Origin: CAVUXJ01 sp963814975
Lineage (GTDB): Bacteria > Acidobacteriota > Vicinamibacteria > Vicinamibacterales > CAVVIG01
NCBI GenBank assembly: GCA_963814975.1
Contig: CAWFFB010000012.1
Location: 1 to 64,000 of the forward strand
Length of the DNA stretch: 64,000 bases
Direction: 5' to 3'
Both the position numbers and the translations under genes were made by a program. Positions 8,651 through 19,372 of the stretch are shown piece after piece (position 1 is the first letter of the stretch; the number at the start of each line of letters is the position of its first letter). The notes under the pieces are model-generated. The model had not been told where the DNA came from. It did not search any database and worked only from the letters and a program-made list of their open reading frames with translations.

Positions 8651-9572
8651 TTGGCGCTCGCTGCCCCAATTCTCACGACCTCAATTGCCCGGCGCTCTCC
8701 GGATCGGCAGGGAAAGGTCCGCGACATCTACGATTTCGGCGACCAGCTCCTCATCGTCGCAACCGATCGCATTTCGGCCTTCGACTACGTGCTCGGATCC
8801 GGCATTCCCGACAAGGGGAAGGTCCTGACGCAAATCTCCGCGTTCTGGTTCGACCGGACGCGTGCGATTGTCGCGAACCACGTGGTGACGACCGATCCAG
8901 CCCAGTTCCCGGCAGAAACCCGCGAGGCCGGCGCGCTGCTCGCGGGCCGTTCGATGCTGGTGCGACGAACCGAGCCGCTGCCGATCGAATGCGTGGCTCG
9001 CGGTTACCTGTCGGGGTCGGCCTGGAAGGACTATCAGGCGTCAGGCGAGGTCTGCGGCATCCGGCTGCCGCCCGGACTGCGCGAGTCGGAGCGGCTGCCT
9101 GAGCCGATTTTCACGCCAGCCACGAAGGCGCAGAGCGGCCACGACATCAACATCAGCGAGGCCGAAGCGGCGGCGATCGTCGGCCGGGCACGTCCTGGCA
9201 CGCGCGCGCGAGCTGACGATCCGCCTCTACGCCGAAGGCGCCGCACATGCGGAAGCACGCGGTCTCATTGTCGCCGACACGAAGTTCGAATTCGGGCTGC
9301 TGCCCGCTGCCCCTTCACAGCCGGTCGAAGAACGACTCATCGTGATTGACGAGATGCTCACTCCGGATTCCTCACGCTTCTGGCCGCGCGACGGCTATCG
9401 GCCGGGCGCGCCGCAGCCGAGCTTCGACAAACAGTTCGTCCGTGATTACCTGGAACGGATCAGGTGGAACAAGCAGCCGCCGGTCCCTTCCCTTCCCGGC
9501 GAGGTGGTGGCGAAGACCCGGGAGAAATATGTCGAGGCGTTCGAGCGGATCACCGGCCTCGCGCTGCAGTAA
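8651..9572 (+). CDS. purC: phosphoribosylaminoimidazole-succinocarboxamide synthase (one frameshift)
   Basis: 306 residues when one extra C near 9190 is removed (the product then reads IVGRDVLARARELTIRLY across the junction). It ligates aspartate to CAIR in purine biosynthesis. Visible family motifs: GKVRDIYDFGDQLLIVATDRISAFD near the N-terminus, PLPIECVARGYLSGSAWKDY in the middle and VIDEMLTPDSSRFW near the C-terminus, that is, the longer PurC type of about 300 residues. Start is taken as TTG at 8651, which lies just upstream of conserved sequence. The gene is essential in prototrophs, so the frameshift is most likely an assembly error. Confidence 0.9.
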
Positions 9573-9589
9573 TCGGCGCGCGGCGGGTC

Positions 9590-9614
9590 TGGCACTCTCG
9601 CCTTGACAGTGCCA
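9590..9614. promoter_or_regulatory. CIRCE-like inverted repeat overlapping the groES -35
   Basis: TGGCACT and AGTGCCA form a perfect 7-base inverted repeat. Viewed as a CIRCE element it is CTGGCACTC-N9-CAGTGCCAA, with the correct nine-base spacer but imperfect half sites. The -35 hexamer TTGACA lies within it, so bound HrcA would block polymerase directly. Confidence 0.6.
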
Positions 9615-9630
9615 ACGCCTGACATATAAT
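9603..9630 (+). promoter_or_regulatory. sigma70 promoter of groES-groEL
   Basis: Perfect TTGACA (9603-9608) and perfect TATAAT (9625-9630) with a 16-base spacer. It is the best promoter in the window and lies between the two CIRCE-type operators. Confidence 0.88.
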
Positions 9631-9656
9631 TAGCAGTCGCTGTTGGCGAGTGCTAA
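9630..9656. promoter_or_regulatory. CIRCE operator (HrcA binding site)
   Basis: TTAGCAGTC-N9-GAGTGCTAA, one base away from the CIRCE consensus TTAGCACTC-N9-GAGTGCTAA. It begins at the last base of the -10 and covers the expected start site, the classical position for HrcA repression of groESL. Confidence 0.93.
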
Positions 9657-9762
9657 GCGCCAGGACAGCCGCAGCCACGATTTTTCACAGCAGGCCAGCC
9701 CCGAGCCGGCGATCGGGACAATCCGAAGGACCCCAAACCTTACGACAGACGGAGTACAGAGC

Positions 9763-10083
9763 ATGAACGTCAGACCGCTGCACGACCGCATCATTGTTCA
9801 GCGCCTCGAAGAAGGCGAACAGAAGATCGGCGGGATCATCATTCCCGATACCGCCAAGGAGAAACCCCAGCAAGGCAAGGTCATCGCGGCCGGCAACGGC
9901 AAGGCGAAAGACGACGGCAAGCGCCTCCCGCTGGACGTGAAGGCCGGCGACCTCATCCTGTTCGGCAAGTATTCCGGACAGGAAATCAAGCTCGATGGCG
10001 AGGAATACATCATCATGCGCGAGGATGAAGTTCTGGGCGTCATCGAGAGCGGCGCCGCCGCCGTCACCAAGAAGAAGAAGTAA
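9763..10083 (+). CDS. groS: co-chaperonin GroES
   Basis: 106 residues. Forms the heptameric lid of the GroEL folding chamber. The opening MNVRPLHDRIIVQR and mobile-loop region EEGEQKIGGIIIPDTAKEKP are canonical, as is KYSGQEIKLDGEEYIIMREDEVLGV. The protein ends in a lysine run (KKKK), giving about ten residues more than the E. coli form. The start at 9763 is fixed by homology; the reading frame is open further upstream, across the operator, but that part is not coding. First gene of the groES-groEL operon under CIRCE control. Confidence 0.97.
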   Translation: MNVRPLHDRIIVQRLEEGEQKIGGIIIPDTAKEKPQQGKVIAAGNGKAKDDGKRLPLDVKAGDLILFGKYSGQEIKLDGEEYIIMREDEVLGVIESGAAAVTKKKK

Positions 10084-10095
10084 CCAGGAAGCCTT

Positions 10096-10150
10096 CGGTT
10101 GACAGCTTTCAGCCCCCGGGCTGAGGGCTGGAGGCTGACCGCTCAGAGAG
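10096..10150. repeat. inverted heptamer array between groES and groEL
   Basis: TTGACAG and CTTTCAG on the left, GGGCTGA and GGGCTGG on the right, in seven-base phase. The centre is a perfect hairpin TCAGCCC-CC-GGGCTGA (10109-10124). It lies in the groESL transcript just upstream of the groEL ribosome-binding region. Confidence 0.75.
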
Positions 10151-10168
10151 CTACAGGAGACAGAAGAG

Positions 10169-11801
<1,633 letters not shown>

Positions 11802-11819
11802 CCCTCAAGAGAACAAATC

Positions 11820-11888
11820 GGGAGTTAGGAATGAACGAGAGTTAAGAACTCGGACGAATTCCTAACTCCAACCCTCAATTCATCACTC
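11820..11888. repeat. inverted degenerate array downstream of groEL
   Basis: The left arm GGGAGTTAGGAAT (from 11820) pairs with ATTCCTAACTCC (about 11858-11869). The right arm continues in seven-base phase towards the terminator. It immediately precedes the canonical terminator. Confidence 0.65.
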
Positions 11889-11923
11889 AAAAGCCCGCGA
11901 GGCTGATCGCCTCGCGGGCTTTT
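11889..11923. terminator. bidirectional rho-independent terminator (groEL / tonB-like gene)
   Basis: A 12-base GC-rich stem (AGCCCGCGAGGC pairing with GCCTCGCGGGCT, five-base loop) is flanked by an A-run on the left and a T-run on the right. It therefore terminates groEL on the plus strand and the convergent TonB-like gene on the minus strand. Confidence 0.93.
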
Positions 11924-11946
11924 GCTTGTGTACCGCGGACGACCCT

Positions 11947-12903
11947 CTATCGAAGCGTAAACGTCAGCTCAATGGTAATCAGGACCGGAACCGCTTCGCC
12001 GAACCGTGTGCCCGGCCGGAAGAGCCACTGCTTGGCAGCTTTCACGGCCTCCTGATCGAGGCCAAAGACCGAATCGAGCGACTTGACGATCTCCACGTCG
12101 CCCACCGTGCCGTCGGGCCGCACGACGCACTGCAGCAGCACGGTGCCCTGGACTTTGGCGCGCATCGCGTCGGAGGTGTACGCCGGTTTCACCTCGCGAA
12201 GCTTGGTGGGCAATGTGACGCCGCTGCCGGGCCGATAGACGCCACCGCCCGTGCCACCCCCGGACCCAGGGCCGAGCCCGGAGCCCGTCCCGGGTCCGAC
12301 ACCGCTGCCGGCCCCCGCGCCGACACCGCCGCTCGTCCCTGGTCCTTGGGACACGGTCGGCGGCCCGGGCGGAGGTTCGATGGCGCCGGGCAGCGATTCG
12401 GTCGCCGCCGCGAGCGTCTGCGCCGGAATATTCAGCTGCGCGACCGGGGGCGGCGTCTTCGTTTCCTCGACGGGCGCCTCCAATTTCGGCGGCTTGATCA
12501 CCGGGACGGTGATTTTGTCCTTGCCGGGTAACTCCGCCTGCCGCGGCGGCTCCTTCATTTGATTGCCACCGCCGCCTCCGCCGCCTCCGGGCCCCGGTTG
12601 GCTCAGCCAGATGATGTTGCTGTTTGGCTGTTCGGGGAGCACTGCGGAAACCGTCGAGTCCGCACCGTATCGGAACGCGAGAAGGACCAGCACGAGAACG
12701 GCGGCATGGTAGACGAACGACACGATGAGTGCCGGCCCGATGCGCTTCTGCTGCTCCTCGAAGAGGAACCGTACCTCGGCGGGGTGCGCGCCCTCGACGT
12801 GCACCGAAAGATGCCCGGCCGAAAGGTTGGCGCGCCCACCGGCTGGAGGGGTGGTATTTGCCATCGGGAACGAAGTATCGCCTGTAGAGGTATTTTGGCG
12901 CAC
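11947..12903 (-). CDS. TonB-family energy-transducer-like protein
   Basis: 318 residues. Cytoplasmic N-terminus of about 55 residues, one membrane helix (about 56-78), a proline- and glycine-rich periplasmic linker containing an eight-glycine tract (about 105-112) and a second Gly/Ser-rich stretch (about 195-225), and a C-terminal TonB domain (about 232-318) with the pattern PTKLREVKPAYTSDAMRAKV and VVRPDGTVGDVEIVKSLD. TonB proteins couple the inner-membrane proton gradient to outer-membrane receptors, but the usual partners ExbB/ExbD are absent here, and the long N-terminal extension is atypical. A second ATG at 12864 is a possible start. Convergent with groEL. Confidence 0.85.
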   Translation of the reverse strand: MRQNTSTGDTSFPMANTTPPAGGRANLSAGHLSVHVEGAHPAEVRFLFEEQQKRIGPALIVSFVYHAAVLVLVLLAFRYGADSTVSAVLPEQPNSNIIWLSQPGPGGGGGGGGNQMKEPPRQAELPGKDKITVPVIKPPKLEAPVEETKTPPPVAQLNIPAQTLAAATESLPGAIEPPPGPPTVSQGPGTSGGVGAGAGSGVGPGTGSGLGPGSGGGTGGGVYRPGSGVTLPTKLREVKPAYTSDAMRAKVQGTVLLQCVVRPDGTVGDVEIVKSLDSVFGLDQEAVKAAKQWLFRPGTRFGEAVPVLITIELTFTLR

Positions 12904-13022
12904 GGCGTCTGCAGCTGCAACTGCAAAACGAGTACCTTGGAACTCGTGCGTATTTGGCGAAAGGATCCGCTACGTCTGATTCGGCTGTCCACCTCCGGCG
13001 ATAAGGATGGCGCCGGAGCTAG

Positions 13023-13508
13023 CTAGACACGACCCGTCCATGCGCCGATCGCGGCGTTCCCTCCACCATACGAGTGGAGAATCGCGAGCGCATCCGCGGC
13101 GCGCGGCTCGCTGTGAATGGCGACGAGCACGCCTCCGCGTGCCGTCAACGTGTCGAAAATCACGCCGTCGTGAGTCAGAAAACCGACCCGCCGCATCGCT
13201 CCCGACAAGCCGACCTTGGGCAGATCGTTCGCCGGTCCCTGGAGCGTCTTTACCATCGGACCCCGGGCCAGAACAGGGCCGAGTCCGGTCAGCTCGAGAC
13301 GATCGGGCCCGCCTCCCAGAGCACGCTCGATCCACGACCGCAGGTCGTCGCTCTCCTTCGCGATGATCGTCAGCGACTCAGCCGGCAGACCTGCCCGCTT
13401 CAGCGCGTCGACCCCCTTCTGCGCCCACGCGATATCCTGGAACACGCCAACCGTGAACCGTCCCGTTTCGACTTCGACCATGGTCTGTAATTTATCATGG
13501 GCCGCCAT
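13023..13508 (-). CDS. conserved hypothetical protein, stress-protein-like layout
   Basis: 161 residues if it starts at the ATG at 13508; ATGs at 13481 and about 13552 are alternatives, and there is no strong ribosome-binding site to decide. The N-terminal part (GRFTVGVFQDIAWAQKGVDA) has the beta-alpha pattern of proteins that open like the YflT/general stress 17M group, a weak resemblance. The C-terminal part contains a glycine-rich segment (HSYGGGNAAIGAWTGRV). No signal peptide, membrane helix or catalytic motif is seen. Divergent from the flavoprotein gene starting at 13607. Function unknown. Confidence 0.6.
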   Translation of the reverse strand: MAAHDKLQTMVEVETGRFTVGVFQDIAWAQKGVDALKRAGLPAESLTIIAKESDDLRSWIERALGGGPDRLELTGLGPVLARGPMVKTLQGPANDLPKVGLSGAMRRVGFLTHDGVIFDTLTARGGVLVAIHSEPRAADALAILHSYGGGNAAIGAWTGRV

Positions 13509-13606
13509 CCCCGCCACGAGACCCGGGCGGAAGGTGGGATTTCCGTGGCCCATCTTCTTGCTTTCGCGCCTTCTGCGGTTGCGTGGCGGCTCATGATCAT
13601 TCCCCG

Positions 13607-14780
13607 ATGAAATATGACGTTGCGGTGGTCGGCGCGGGCCCGGCGGGCGCATGGACCGCCTACGTTCTTGCGAGCCGTGGTGCCCGTGTCATCCTCGCCG
13701 ATCCTTCGCACCCCCGCGAGAAGCCCTGTGGCGGCGGCGTCACGGGACGTGCGCTGGCGCTGGTTCAACCATCGCTGGCCCTCGATCGGCTGCCGGCGGT
13801 CAGCATCAGAACCGCCCGGTTCATCGACACCGCCACGGCCACGACGGCGAGAGTGCCGCTCGACGGAGGGACGTTGACCGGGGCGCTCGTGGTGGCCAGC
13901 CGCACCGAGTTCGACGGGCTGATTCTGGCGGCGGCCACACGTGCCGGCGCGGCGCTGGTCACATCGCGCGTGACAAATATCGAGATCGAGCACGGCGGTT
14001 TCCGGCTCGATACCGCCAACGGCAAGGCCCAGCGGGTGGGCTGGGTGATCGGCGCGGACGGCGCCAACAGTGTGGTCCGCCGACGGCTGGCGCGGCCCTT
14101 TCGACGCGACCAGTTGTCCATCGCGACCGGGTTCTTCGCGCGCGGCATCTCCAGCGACGAGATCGTGCTGGAACTGGTCGGCGATCCGCCCGGCTACATC
14201 TGGTCGTTTCCACGTCCCGATCACCTGGCGATTGGGATCTGCTCAGCCGCTGACGCGGGTGTCACCGCCGGCGCGCTGCGCGCGCGTGTGGCCGAGTGGA
14301 TTCGCGTGACCGGTATCGCGTCAGGCGCACCGCTCGAGCCGTACTCGTGGCCCATCCCGTCGCTTTCCCCACGCGATTTCGGGACGCTCGAGGTGGCCGG
14401 CCACGGCTGGCTGCTGGTCGGCGACGCGGCCGGGCCTCGTGGATCCGATCACTCGCGAAGGGATTTTCTTTGCACTGCAGTCCGGCGCATTCGCGGCCGA
14501 GACGCTGGCATCCGGATGCTCGCGGCCGGAGCGTTGCTATCACGATCGCGTGCAGGCGCAGATTGCTTCCGACCTCGCGCGGGCGGCGCGCATCAAGGCG
14601 GGATTCTTCCGGCCGCGCTTTACGCGCCTGCTCATCGACGCAGTCGGCAAGAGCCCCCGGATCCGGGCGGTCATGGCCGACCTCATCGCCGGCAGGCAGA
14701 GCTACAGGGGATTGAAATGGCGGCTGGCGAGGACGCTCGAGGCCGGTCTCCTGTGGCGGATGATGACGGAGAAGCCCTAG
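13607..14780 (+). CDS. geranylgeranyl-reductase-type FAD oxidoreductase (one frameshift)
   Basis: 390 residues after removing one extra C near 14434; the join restores the second FAD motif (GDAAGLVDPITREGI). The N-terminus has the Rossmann dinucleotide motif GAGPAG (residues 9-14) followed by the PCGGGVTGRAL signature of the GGR subgroup. Members reduce isoprenoid side chains of quinones, chlorophyll or archaeal lipids, or act as other FAD monooxygenase-like enzymes; the substrate cannot be told from sequence. Start ATG at 13607 directly precedes MKYDVAVVG. The following gene is tatA. Confidence 0.82.
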
Positions 14781-14813
14781 AGCCTTTCCTGTGCCGGAGG
14801 GAGTACAATCAGC

Positions 14814-14819
14814 CTTGGT
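14814..14819 (+). promoter_or_regulatory. candidate -10 of tatA
   Basis: TACAAT about 64 bases before the tatA ATG, just after the stop of the flavoprotein gene. The -35 region is poor, so this is tentative. Confidence 0.3.
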
Positions 14820-14882
14820 TCTGTTTCAGCGGAGGCGCGTCCCTGGCTGCAGGGCCGGGCTCCTTGACGGGGAGAAAGACTC

Positions 14883-15044
14883 ATGATTCCTAAAGTCGGA
14901 TTTGCCGAGCTGATGGTAATCCTCGCCATCGTCATCATCATCTTCGGCGCGAACCGCCTGCCCCAGCTCGGGCGCGGGATCGGCAGCGCCATCAAGAATT
15001 TCAAGGAAGGGATCAAAGACGATACGGCGGACCACAAGTCATAG
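14883..15044 (+). CDS. tatA: twin-arginine translocase subunit TatA
   Basis: 53 residues, starting MIPKVGFAELMVILAIVIII. It has the TatA/E layout: a short N-terminal membrane helix (about 8-21), the FG hinge (IIFGANRLPQLGRGIG), then an amphipathic helix and a short charged tail. TatA forms the size-variable pore that exports folded proteins bearing an RR signal. A GGGGAGAAAG ribosome-binding site lies 5-14 bases upstream. tatB/tatC are not in the window. At least one protein in the window (61324-62716) carries a Tat-like signal. The gene converges on selB, the two stops overlapping by six bases. Confidence 0.95.
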   Translation: MIPKVGFAELMVILAIVIIIFGANRLPQLGRGIGSAIKNFKEGIKDDTADHKS

Positions 15045-16971
15045 AATCACCCTGGCGTCACCCACACGTCGCGTGACGCGTTCACGGTCGAGATACTCCA
15101 GCAGCGGAATCGCGAACTTGCGACTGACATCAAACCGGGCCTTGAACGTCGCCACGTCGATCTTCGCATCCTCGGGCTTCCCTCCCGCTTTCAACGCCGC
15201 GACTTCAGCCTTGAGCGCCTTGAGCGCCTCGTCGTGGAACAGCAGCGTGTCGATTTTCACGACGCGCTTCTGACGCTGCAGCAGCTGTACCACCCGGTCG
15301 GCCACACTCGGTGCGACGCCGAGACGTGTCGCCAAAGCCGCGACGTCTGGCGGTTTGAGTCCTGCGTGGCGCAGCTCCTCCTCGATGGCGTCGAGCGCGC
15401 GTTTTTCCTCCGGCGACAGCACCACCCGGTGCGCGGCGAGCATCAGGCGATCGCGGGCCACGATCGCGCCCCCCTGCTCCAGGTCGTACAGCGCGCGCTC
15501 GAACACGGCCGGGTGCCCGCGCGCGAAGAGTCGCGCACGGGCCTCTTCCCGCGGCACGCCCTCGGAGAGCGGCTGCGTCCGATGGTGCTGCTTGAGGAGT
15601 TCGAGGACCGCGGACTTCAGTTGCTCCAGGACGGCGCAGGTCACCAGGACGTCGCCGACACGCTCGACATGCCCCCGCTGGCGAAGTCCTTCTATGCGCC
15701 CGGCGACCAATCGGGGTTCGATCCCGGCTCTGGAAACGAGCGCCGCTGCCGGCAGCCCCGCCGGACCTGCCTCCTCGATCATCACGCCGGCAGCTGAAAG
15801 GTCCGCTTCCAGGCCCGCGGCGGGTTGAACGTCGAGACGCGCGCACCGTTCGAGCGCCGCGGTCTGTACGGACTGCCGATCGCACCGGATGCGGATCGAG
15901 AATCCGGCCACCGGCGATTGTCCTGAGCGGCGAGTACGCCCGAAGGATGTATCGATCGCCCCTCGTCAATACGGCCGGACGCTCGAGGCGCAGCCGCACG
16001 AACGCACGCGCACCGGGGGCCACGATGGCTTCCGCTTGCGCATCCACCGGCCCGATCGTCGAGACACGTCCGAGAATTTCCGCGGTGCCGTGGTGAAACC
16101 TGACGCGCGCACCATGCTTCAGCGGCTTCACGTCCGGCAGCATCTCGACGGCGAGGTCCGCGATACGCGTCGGCTCGAATGACCGGGGCGCGACGAGCAT
16201 CTGCCCGCGCTCGACATCGGCCACGTCGACCCCGCCAAGGTTGACCGCCGACCGCTCGCCGGCCACAGCTTCGATCGTCCGGCGGCCGTGCACCTGAATC
16301 CCGCGCACCGCGACCACCCGCCCCCCGGGTTCCAGGAGCAGCTCCTCGTCCACGCGCAGACGCCCCGACACGAGCGTGCCGGTGACCACGGTGCCGAATC
16401 CCTTCATCGTGAAGACGCGGTCGATCGGCAGACGGGTGACGCCATCGACGCTTCGCGTGCGGGCGAGGCTCGACGCGGCGATCAGCGCCGCGCGCAGCTC
16501 GTCGAGCCCTGCGCCGGTCCGCGACGACACGGGGACAATCGGCGCCGCCGCGAGAAACGATCCGGCGAGAAGCTCGCGCACCTCGAGCTCGGCGACGCCG
16601 AGTCCGTCCCCATCGACGAGATCCGCCTTCGTGAGCGCGACAATCCCCGCCGGGATGTCGAGCAGGCGGCAGATGTCGAAGTGTTCCCTCGTCTGCGGCA
16701 TCACCGATTCGTCGGCCGCGACGACCAGCAGGACCAGGTCGATGCCGCCCACGCCTGCCAGCATGTTCTTGATGAAGCGCTCGTGGCCCGGCACGTCGAC
16801 GAAGGCGAAGTTCCTATCCCCGAGCTCGCGGTGAGCAAACCCCAAATCGATGGTGATGCCGCGTTCTCGTTCTTCCTTGAGCCGATCCGGATTGGTACCG
16901 GTCAGCGCCTGCACGAGCGCACTCTTGCCGTGGTCGATGTGGCCTGCCGTTCCCACCACGACTGACTTCAT
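15039..16971 (-). CDS. selB: selenocysteine-specific elongation factor SelB (one frameshift)
   Basis: 643 residues after removing one extra base near 15880, the usual SelB length. N-terminal EF-Tu-like GTPase with G1 GTAGHIDHGKS, the switch segment ERERGITIDLGFA, G3 DVPGHE and G4 TKAD; two beta-barrel domains follow; the C-terminal third (read in the shifted frame) holds the winged-helix repeats that bind the SECIS hairpin, ending in the typical DVSRKFAIPLLEYLDRERVTRR. SelB delivers Sec-tRNA to in-frame UGA codons. Start ATG at 16971 gives MKSVVVGTAGH. selA, selC and a selenoprotein are not in the window. Confidence 0.9.
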
Positions 16972-17110
16972 CGATGCCCTGGCACCCTCGCCGAGACGAC
17001 CCCCGCCAAGCTCTGTTTCTTTCATGAGGTTTTCGTGTCGTTCGCGACCAGGTGGCGAATGTCGGCGTGGTGGTGATCCTCCGCGTCAACATCGCACCCG
17101 CGGTGCCCAA

Positions 17111-19366
17111 TCAGCGCTTGCCGCGTTTCCGCATGCCGCGCTCGCGCTTCCCGGGCCGGCCTTTCGCGCGCCGCTGCTCGTGCTTCGGCCGGGCCTTGGA
17201 GCGGCGCGGCCCTCGCTCGCCCTCGCGCACGCGATCGAGGATTTCGACCAGGCCGAGATCGATCTGCCGCACCTCCATGTTGACGCGGACGACCTGCACT
17301 TTCACCTTGTCGCCAAGCCGATACACCTTCTGGGTGTTCTCGCCGCGCAGGACATGCGCGGTCTCGATGAACCGGTAGTAGTCGTCCGCCATCGTCGAGA
17401 CGTGAACCAGTCCTTCGACGAAGTGCTCGATCAGCTCGACGAACAAGCCGAACGCGGCGACGCCGGTGACGTAGCCTTCGAAGTCATCGCCGACCTTGTC
17501 GGCCATGAACTTCACCTTCTTCCATTGCAGCAGCTCGCGCTCGGCTTCCGCAGCGCGACGCTCCATCTCGGAGGTATGCCGCGCGATCTCCGGCAGATCC
17601 TCCGTCCACTCCTCCCGCCGCTCCTCGGTCAGCGAGCCGTGACGCGCCGCCCGGAGGGCGCGGTGCACGACCAGATCGGGATAGCGCCGGATCGGCGATG
17701 TGAAATGCGTGTAGCTCGAGGCGGCGAGGCCGAAGTGCCCGAGGTTCTCCGGCGCGTAGCGCGCCTTCTGCATCGTGCGCAGCATCAGGAACGCGATCGG
17801 CTTCTCCTCAGGCTTGCCCTGGATGCGCTCGATCAGCTTCTGGAAATGACGCGGGCGGAGCGCGGTCAACGGCACGCCCAGGCTGAAGCCGAATCCCGCG
17901 ATGAAGTCCTCGAATTTGGCAACCTTCAGAATATCCGGCTCCTCGTGGATCCGGTACAGCGCGGGCGCTCCCTGTGCATCGAGGGACGAGGCGACCGTCT
18001 CGTTGGCCAGGAGCATGAATTCCTCGATCAGGCGGTGCGCCACGTTCCGCTGCAGCGCGTTGATCGCCTCCACCATCCCGCCTGAATCCATGATCACCTC
18101 AGCCTCGTTCAGATCGAAGTCGATTGAGCCGCGGCGGCGGCGGGCGTCGTTCAGGACTTGGAACAACTCGCGCATCAGCTCGAAGGCGGGGATCAGCGAT
18201 TGGTACCGCTTGATCAGCACCGGGTCGCGATCGGTCAGGATCCCGTGCACCGCCGTGTACGTCATCCGTTCGTTGCTGTTGATCACGCCGTCGTGGAACT
18301 CGTGCCGGACGACCGCGCCGCGCTTATCCACTTCCATGAAGCACGACTGGACCAGGCGGTCGACGTGTGGGTTCAGGCTGCAGAGGCCGGTCGCCAACTC
18401 CGCGGGAAACATGTGCACCGCGCGCTCCGGAAAGTACACGGACGTGCTGCGTTCGTACGCTTCGCGGTCGAGCGCGCTCCCTTCCTGCACGTAGTGTGAG
18501 ACATCGGCGATGTGCACGCCCAGCCAGAAGTGCCCGTTCGGCAGGCTGTCAATCGTGATCGCATCATCGAAGTCCCGCGCGTGCTCGCCGTCGATCGTCA
18601 CGGTGACGAGACTGCGGAAGTCGCTGCGGCCTTCGAGGTCGCGCTGGGATACGGCCGTGCCCAGCCGGACCGCTTCAGCCACCGCTTCCGGAGAATGCTC
18701 GTCCGGAATCCCATACTTGCGGATGATCAGCTCGGTGTCGACGCCCGGAGCGTCGATGTCGCCGAGCACTTCGGCGACGCGGCCGATCGCGCCGCGCGTC
18801 GCGGTGGGCCATTTCGTCAGCTCGACGTTGACGATCTCGCCCGGCGTGGCCCCGCCTTCCTGCCCGAGGGGCACGAACACATCCATCAGCACGCGCCGAT
18901 CGAACGGCACCACATAGCCCATGCCTTCTTCGTCGCGGTCGTATGTACCGACGATCCACGAATTCTTCCGCTCGAGGATCCGGATGATACGCCCCTCGAA
19001 CCGGCCGCCTTCCTTGACCCGTTCGATACGGACGACGACGCGATCGCCGTGCATGGCTTCGTTCAGATGCGGCCCGCCGATGTAGATGTCCCCGCCGTCG
19101 TCGAGCGGTCGTTCAGGTGTCACGAATCCGTACCCTGCCGGGTGCGCCTGCAGGCGGCCGACGTACAAGTCCATCTTCTCGGGCAGGCCAAAGCGTTGAC
19201 CCCGAACCTGGATCAGCTCGCCCGAGGCGACAAGGGCATTGATGTGGCGCTTGAAGGCCGCGCGTTCGTCTCGCGGTACTTTGAGCAGTTGGAGCAGTTC
19301 GCGGATGCCGGCGGGATGATGCACCCGCTCACGCATCAACGCGAGAACGTGGTCGCGAGACAGCAT
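17111..19366 (-). CDS. rnr: ribonuclease R
   Basis: 751 residues, complete. Order: N-terminal winged helix (about 1-65), two cold-shock RNA-binding domains, the RNB catalytic domain with the DGEHARDFDDAI motif holding the Mg-binding aspartates, and a C-terminal S1 domain (about 625-710) ending in a Lys/Arg-rich tail (GRPGKRERGMRKRGKR). A 3'-5' exoribonuclease that degrades structured RNA, acts in RNA quality control and, in many bacteria, in tmRNA-linked decay. It is separated from the downstream selB start by 139 bases in which I see no structure. The glycerate kinase gene ends six bases upstream. Confidence 0.96.
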   Translation of the reverse strand: MLSRDHVLALMRERVHHPAGIRELLQLLKVPRDERAAFKRHINALVASGELIQVRGQRFGLPEKMDLYVGRLQAHPAGYGFVTPERPLDDGGDIYIGGPHLNEAMHGDRVVVRIERVKEGGRFEGRIIRILERKNSWIVGTYDRDEEGMGYVVPFDRRVLMDVFVPLGQEGGATPGEIVNVELTKWPTATRGAIGRVAEVLGDIDAPGVDTELIIRKYGIPDEHSPEAVAEAVRLGTAVSQRDLEGRSDFRSLVTVTIDGEHARDFDDAITIDSLPNGHFWLGVHIADVSHYVQEGSALDREAYERSTSVYFPERAVHMFPAELATGLCSLNPHVDRLVQSCFMEVDKRGAVVRHEFHDGVINSNERMTYTAVHGILTDRDPVLIKRYQSLIPAFELMRELFQVLNDARRRRGSIDFDLNEAEVIMDSGGMVEAINALQRNVAHRLIEEFMLLANETVASSLDAQGAPALYRIHEEPDILKVAKFEDFIAGFGFSLGVPLTALRPRHFQKLIERIQGKPEEKPIAFLMLRTMQKARYAPENLGHFGLAASSYTHFTSPIRRYPDLVVHRALRAARHGSLTEERREEWTEDLPEIARHTSEMERRAAEAERELLQWKKVKFMADKVGDDFEGYVTGVAAFGLFVELIEHFVEGLVHVSTMADDYYRFIETAHVLRGENTQKVYRLGDKVKVQVVRVNMEVRQIDLGLVEILDRVREGERGPRRSKARPKHEQRRAKGRPGKRERGMRKRGKR

Positions 19367-19372
19367 GAAAAA

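Noticed and set aside
12251..12562. Pro/Ala-rich plus-strand ORF opposite the TonB-like gene
   Set aside because: It is the complement of the Gly/Pro-rich linker, a typical low-complexity artefact.
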